Position numbers and translations under genes: made by a program. The notes below the pieces were generated by a model that was not told where the DNA came from, ran no database searches, and saw only the letters and a list, made by a program, of their open reading frames with translations. DNA of 64,000 bases. Source: Coprinus comatus. Lineage: Eukaryota; Basidiomycota; Agaricomycetes; Agaricales; Agaricaceae. Location: contig JAWPGT010000011.1 of the NCBI GenBank assembly GCA_034638255.1, forward strand, positions 310,001 through 374,000, written 5' to 3'. How positions within the stretch are numbered: position 1 is the stretch's first letter; every line of letters starts with the position of its first letter. This document shows positions 61,364 to 64,000 of the stretch, piece after piece.

Positions 61364-61666
61364 GCAGGATCGTAGAGGACGACGAGGCAAGCATGATGAC
61401 AAAGGAATGGAAGGAAACCAATAAGAAATGACTGAGATAAAACACAAACACTGTAGACACTTGTATTAGACTAGAAAGATACAATAACTTCTTAACTACT
61501 CACCTGCAGACACTTGTATTAGACTAGAAAGTCTTCATGTGTCTGCAGGACGCTTCAGTAACGTGTGACGTGACATTGTGATGTCACAGAAAGCGGAAAC
61601 AATCTACAAGTCCAGAACTCCAAAGAGAGAATATCTAACCACAACTCTTCTAACCTCAACCAACAA
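61364..61666. mobile_element. 303-bp insertion in Copia-2 pol, TAAGT flanks
   Basis: The pol sequence is interrupted between 61359 and 61671, with TAAGT at both borders (61359-61363 and 61667-61671). Inside, CACTTGTATTAGACTAGAAAG occurs twice in tandem-like fashion (about 61458 and 61509). The termini are not clearly TG...CA with this border; a shift of two bases gives TG...CA ends without a duplication. Type uncertain, probably an LTR. Confidence 0.5.
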
Positions 61667-62301
61667 TAAGTACTGACCTTGGGGACTGTCTAGAGCATTC
61701 CTAACATGTGCAATTTTGGCTTTTGTCAGCAAAATGTTGATCCATTCTAACCCCCCTTCCCTGGAGAGCCATTGCATCATTTCATCCTCATCTTCAGGAG
61801 GTGCAGCAGGATTGCACTTTCCTTGATCTTCCATCCAATGACGATAGTTTTCACCATATTGCTCAAGCTGTTGGCGAGCTTTGTCATCAGATAGAGTTTG
61901 AGGTTGACCGCGAGGCATCTTGAACCAGTTTGATGGACTAGGTTCTTCCAAGGAAATGGTATCATAATCACATAATATCTCTGAAGGATGTTTTCTTCCA
62001 TAGATGTTGTCAGGTCTATCCAGTACTGTTCTTTCTTGGCCTGACTGGTGAGGTGGAGCAGGAGGAGGTCCAGGGGCACTTCATTTAGGTAACAGACATT
62101 GTGCATGCTCTGGTTCTCTTCTCGGACAGATTTCTTTTGGAAGGAAGTTTGGTGAAACTTCAGAACCTTTGTAATGGTAATCATGATCTTCTCTATGATG
62201 TCTATCAAGAGAATCTTCACTCACATAACTCAACGCATCATCTTCATCCTCAGTTTCAACTTTTGGTTGTCTGGAGGGAGATTTCGTAGGGGGAGTTGGA
62301 G

Positions 62302-62767
62302 TGTTATGAATGTCAGTACATCACCGGATTATTTTAAGGAAATGCCAGAAATACCGATTGACTCTATTCCTAATTGAACTATTATTAACTCACACTAGTT
62401 ACTCAGCCAAGCTATAATTAGTGCAATTATATATTTAGTGTAGTTATTTTCTTTCTATCTTGTCTCATCCCTTTCGCTCTTACTAGTTTCATGTTTACTT
62501 ATTACGAGTTTCACCTTTGCTACAAGTTTCGGTAGGAGAAGGGATAGTTATACGTTTCATCTTCGTTTCACATATTATTGGACTTATTCGTAGACAGTAT
62601 AAATAGTCACTTGTATTAGCCCTTGAAGTCTCAAGCTTCAAGTTGGTTAACTTCTAATCTACTTGTTCTAGGACCTTCTGCCTGAACACCAGAACAGTAG
62701 TTTAACTTGTAGAGATTGAACGCCTGTCTCAAGCGGCTTAGTGCCCAAGAGATCTAGGATCATAACA
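62302..62767 (+). mobile_element. Solo LTR, family A copy 2 (466 bp) inside Copia-2
   Basis: TGTTATGA...TCATAACA ends with an exact 5-bp target duplication TGGAG (62297-62301 and 62768-62772). It is collinear with the solo LTR at 34645-35118, sharing the TATAAATAG box and TTCTGCCTGAACACCAGAAC. It inserted after Copia-2 had landed. Confidence 0.9.
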
Positions 62768-63776
62768 TGGAGGTGAAGGAGGAGTTGGTGGTGTATGAGG
62801 ATCTAAAGGTCGAGTTGGGTGACTCAGTGCCTTTGGAGGTATAGCTGGGGTATCTGCAGGGAAATTGATTGAATCTGAATCAGATCCTTTATCGGACATA
62901 CCATCAAAAAGATCTTTAGGAGGATTTTGAGGAGTTCATAGATCTCTATGTTAGTCAGTGGCAGATGATTGGTATTTAGGGAACCATTCTTCTTTGAAGA
63001 TTGCTGTGTGGCCTGTATAGATTACGTCTCCTTTTTGATGACACATAAACTTTAGGTTCTTTCCATCATAACCCAAAAAGATCATTGTCTCCGACTTGGC
63101 TGCGAGTTTGGATTTGTACACAGCAGGTGGCAAGTATATGTAAGCACCACATCCGAACACATGTAAATGATTTACATTAGGTTTGTTTCCATTCATTAAT
63201 TCAAATGGAGTTTGATACTCAAGACGTTTCATTGGGGTTCTGTTATAAAGATGAATTGCTGTTTCCACAGTGAATTCCCACCAATTCTCCAGACAACATG
63301 CAAAAAGTCTCATGGCTTCAGACTTCTCGTAAATCATATGATTCAAGTGTTCTGCACATCTATTCTGCTCATGAATATGAGGAGCAGTGGTCTCGTGTAC
63401 AATACCAGCTGACCCAAACAGATTTTTCAATCTGTCTGACATGTACTCCCCCCCATTATCCATGTGAACACATTTTACCTGTTTACCATGTTGGGTTTTG
63501 ACTTGAGCCAAGAATTGTTCAAACACAACATAGGTGTCTGATTTCTGTCTCAAAAATCTAATCCAAGCATGTCCACTATAATCATCTAAGAATGTAATGA
63601 TCCATTTAGTGCAGTGATATGATAATGTTGGGAATTTGACTAGATCGGAATGAACTAGTTCAAACATCTCAGTAGCTCGGGACAAAGATGGTGGATGAGC
63701 CTTTTCTTGCAGCTTGCCACAAGTGCAACCATCACATGTCCTTGACCAATTTGGAATATTGTAAGGGCTACTCATG

Positions 63777-64000
63777 TCGGTGACAAGCAGCCCAACAACT
63801 AGCAAGGAATCCAAAGTTATATTTGATCAGAAACATATTACAGAACAGATACAACATACCTAGCAAGGAATCCAAAGAGAAAGAGTTGGGGATTCACTCG
63901 CGCAGGCTACGCACAATATATACTACTATACAAACAGAGATGCCAGCTATTGTCTAGAGGGATGTCGTAACATGGACAATGGGAACAATGGGGGACAGGT
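63777..64000 (-). repeat. Unclassified repeat end at the right edge
   Basis: Copia-2 homology stops at about 63776 with TGTCGGTGACAAG. The following DNA has a TATATATT-type box (about 63917) and CTAGCAAGGAATCCAAAG twice (63798 and 63860). It may be the LTR of another element continuing beyond the window. Confidence 0.35.

Larger units (their letters stand above)
59677..63776 (-). mobile_element. Second Copia retrotransposon, decayed and truncated
   Basis: The polypurine tract AAAAGGGGAG at about 59677-59686 precedes the 3' LTR start (TGTTGGAAAA, at 59676 running to lower coordinates). Read on minus: integrase with RTCDGCTCGKLQEKAHPPS, HMDNGGEYMSDRLKNLFG, HIHEQNRCAEHLNH and WWEFTVETAIHLYNRTPMKR; reverse transcriptase with LVAKGFSQVEGIDF, LYSLKQARLAWW and VYVNDILFIGND (YVDD changed to YVND); RNase H with LSSTEAKYMALS and CGDNMGSLFIAQNP. 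Gag, protease and the 5' LTR are not seen: the element breaks off at about 63776. Stops include TGA near 61190, 61288 and 60136, a TAA near 60619, and frameshifts. Confidence 0.85.

Overview
The window looks like a nuclear contig from a filamentous basidiomycete, probably an agaricomycete. The genes are split by many introns of about 45-75 bp with GT...AG ends and CTGAC/CTAAC-like branch sites. They include fungal housekeeping genes: an UNC-50/GMH1 Golgi protein, the calcineurin A subunit, a mitochondrial MRS2/CorA magnesium channel and an SRPK-like kinase. Fungal-type D-amino-acid oxidases, F-box genes and decayed Copia retrotransposons are also typical. Species cannot be named from sequence alone. 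Splice sites were placed by eye, using reading frame and family conservation.

Layout. 1-7.2 kb: WW-domain/RS-rich gene (minus, C-terminus off the left edge), divergent UNC50 gene, then calcineurin A. 7.2-13.4 kb: no gene recognised. 13.4-24.6 kb: MRS2-type Mg channel, tRNA-Val(UAC), three consecutive single-pass membrane proteins with Ser/Thr-rich or basic tails, and a multi-pass membrane protein on minus. 25.0-25.3 kb: a MITE. 25.5-30.9 kb: three D-amino-acid oxidase genes (two tandem, one inverted; the third carries an apparent frameshift). 31.0-32.6 kb: SRPK-like kinase.

32.6-43.4 kb is a nest of retroelements: solo LTRs, a possible 5' piece of another LTR element, and a 6.9-kb Copia element (minus) whose pol frame holds nine stops, all TGA. 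A 244-bp solo LTR carrying an almost intact tRNA gene has inserted into its integrase region.

44.2-55.4 kb holds an accessory module present twice: an F-box gene divergently paired with a gene of unknown family. The unknown proteins share an E-x-K segment that could be a PD-(D/E)XK nuclease core. The two pairs face each other, with an F-box relic beside the first and about 3.2 kb of empty DNA between them.

55.4-64 kb is again transposon territory: a DDE-transposase N-terminal fragment with a 1,036-bp Mutator-like element exactly on its exon/intron junction, a three-unit array of exon-like ~170-bp repeats, and a second decayed Copia element with two further insertions. The most unusual features are the duplicated F-box/unknown gene pair, the tRNA-bearing LTR and the all-TGA decay of Copia.
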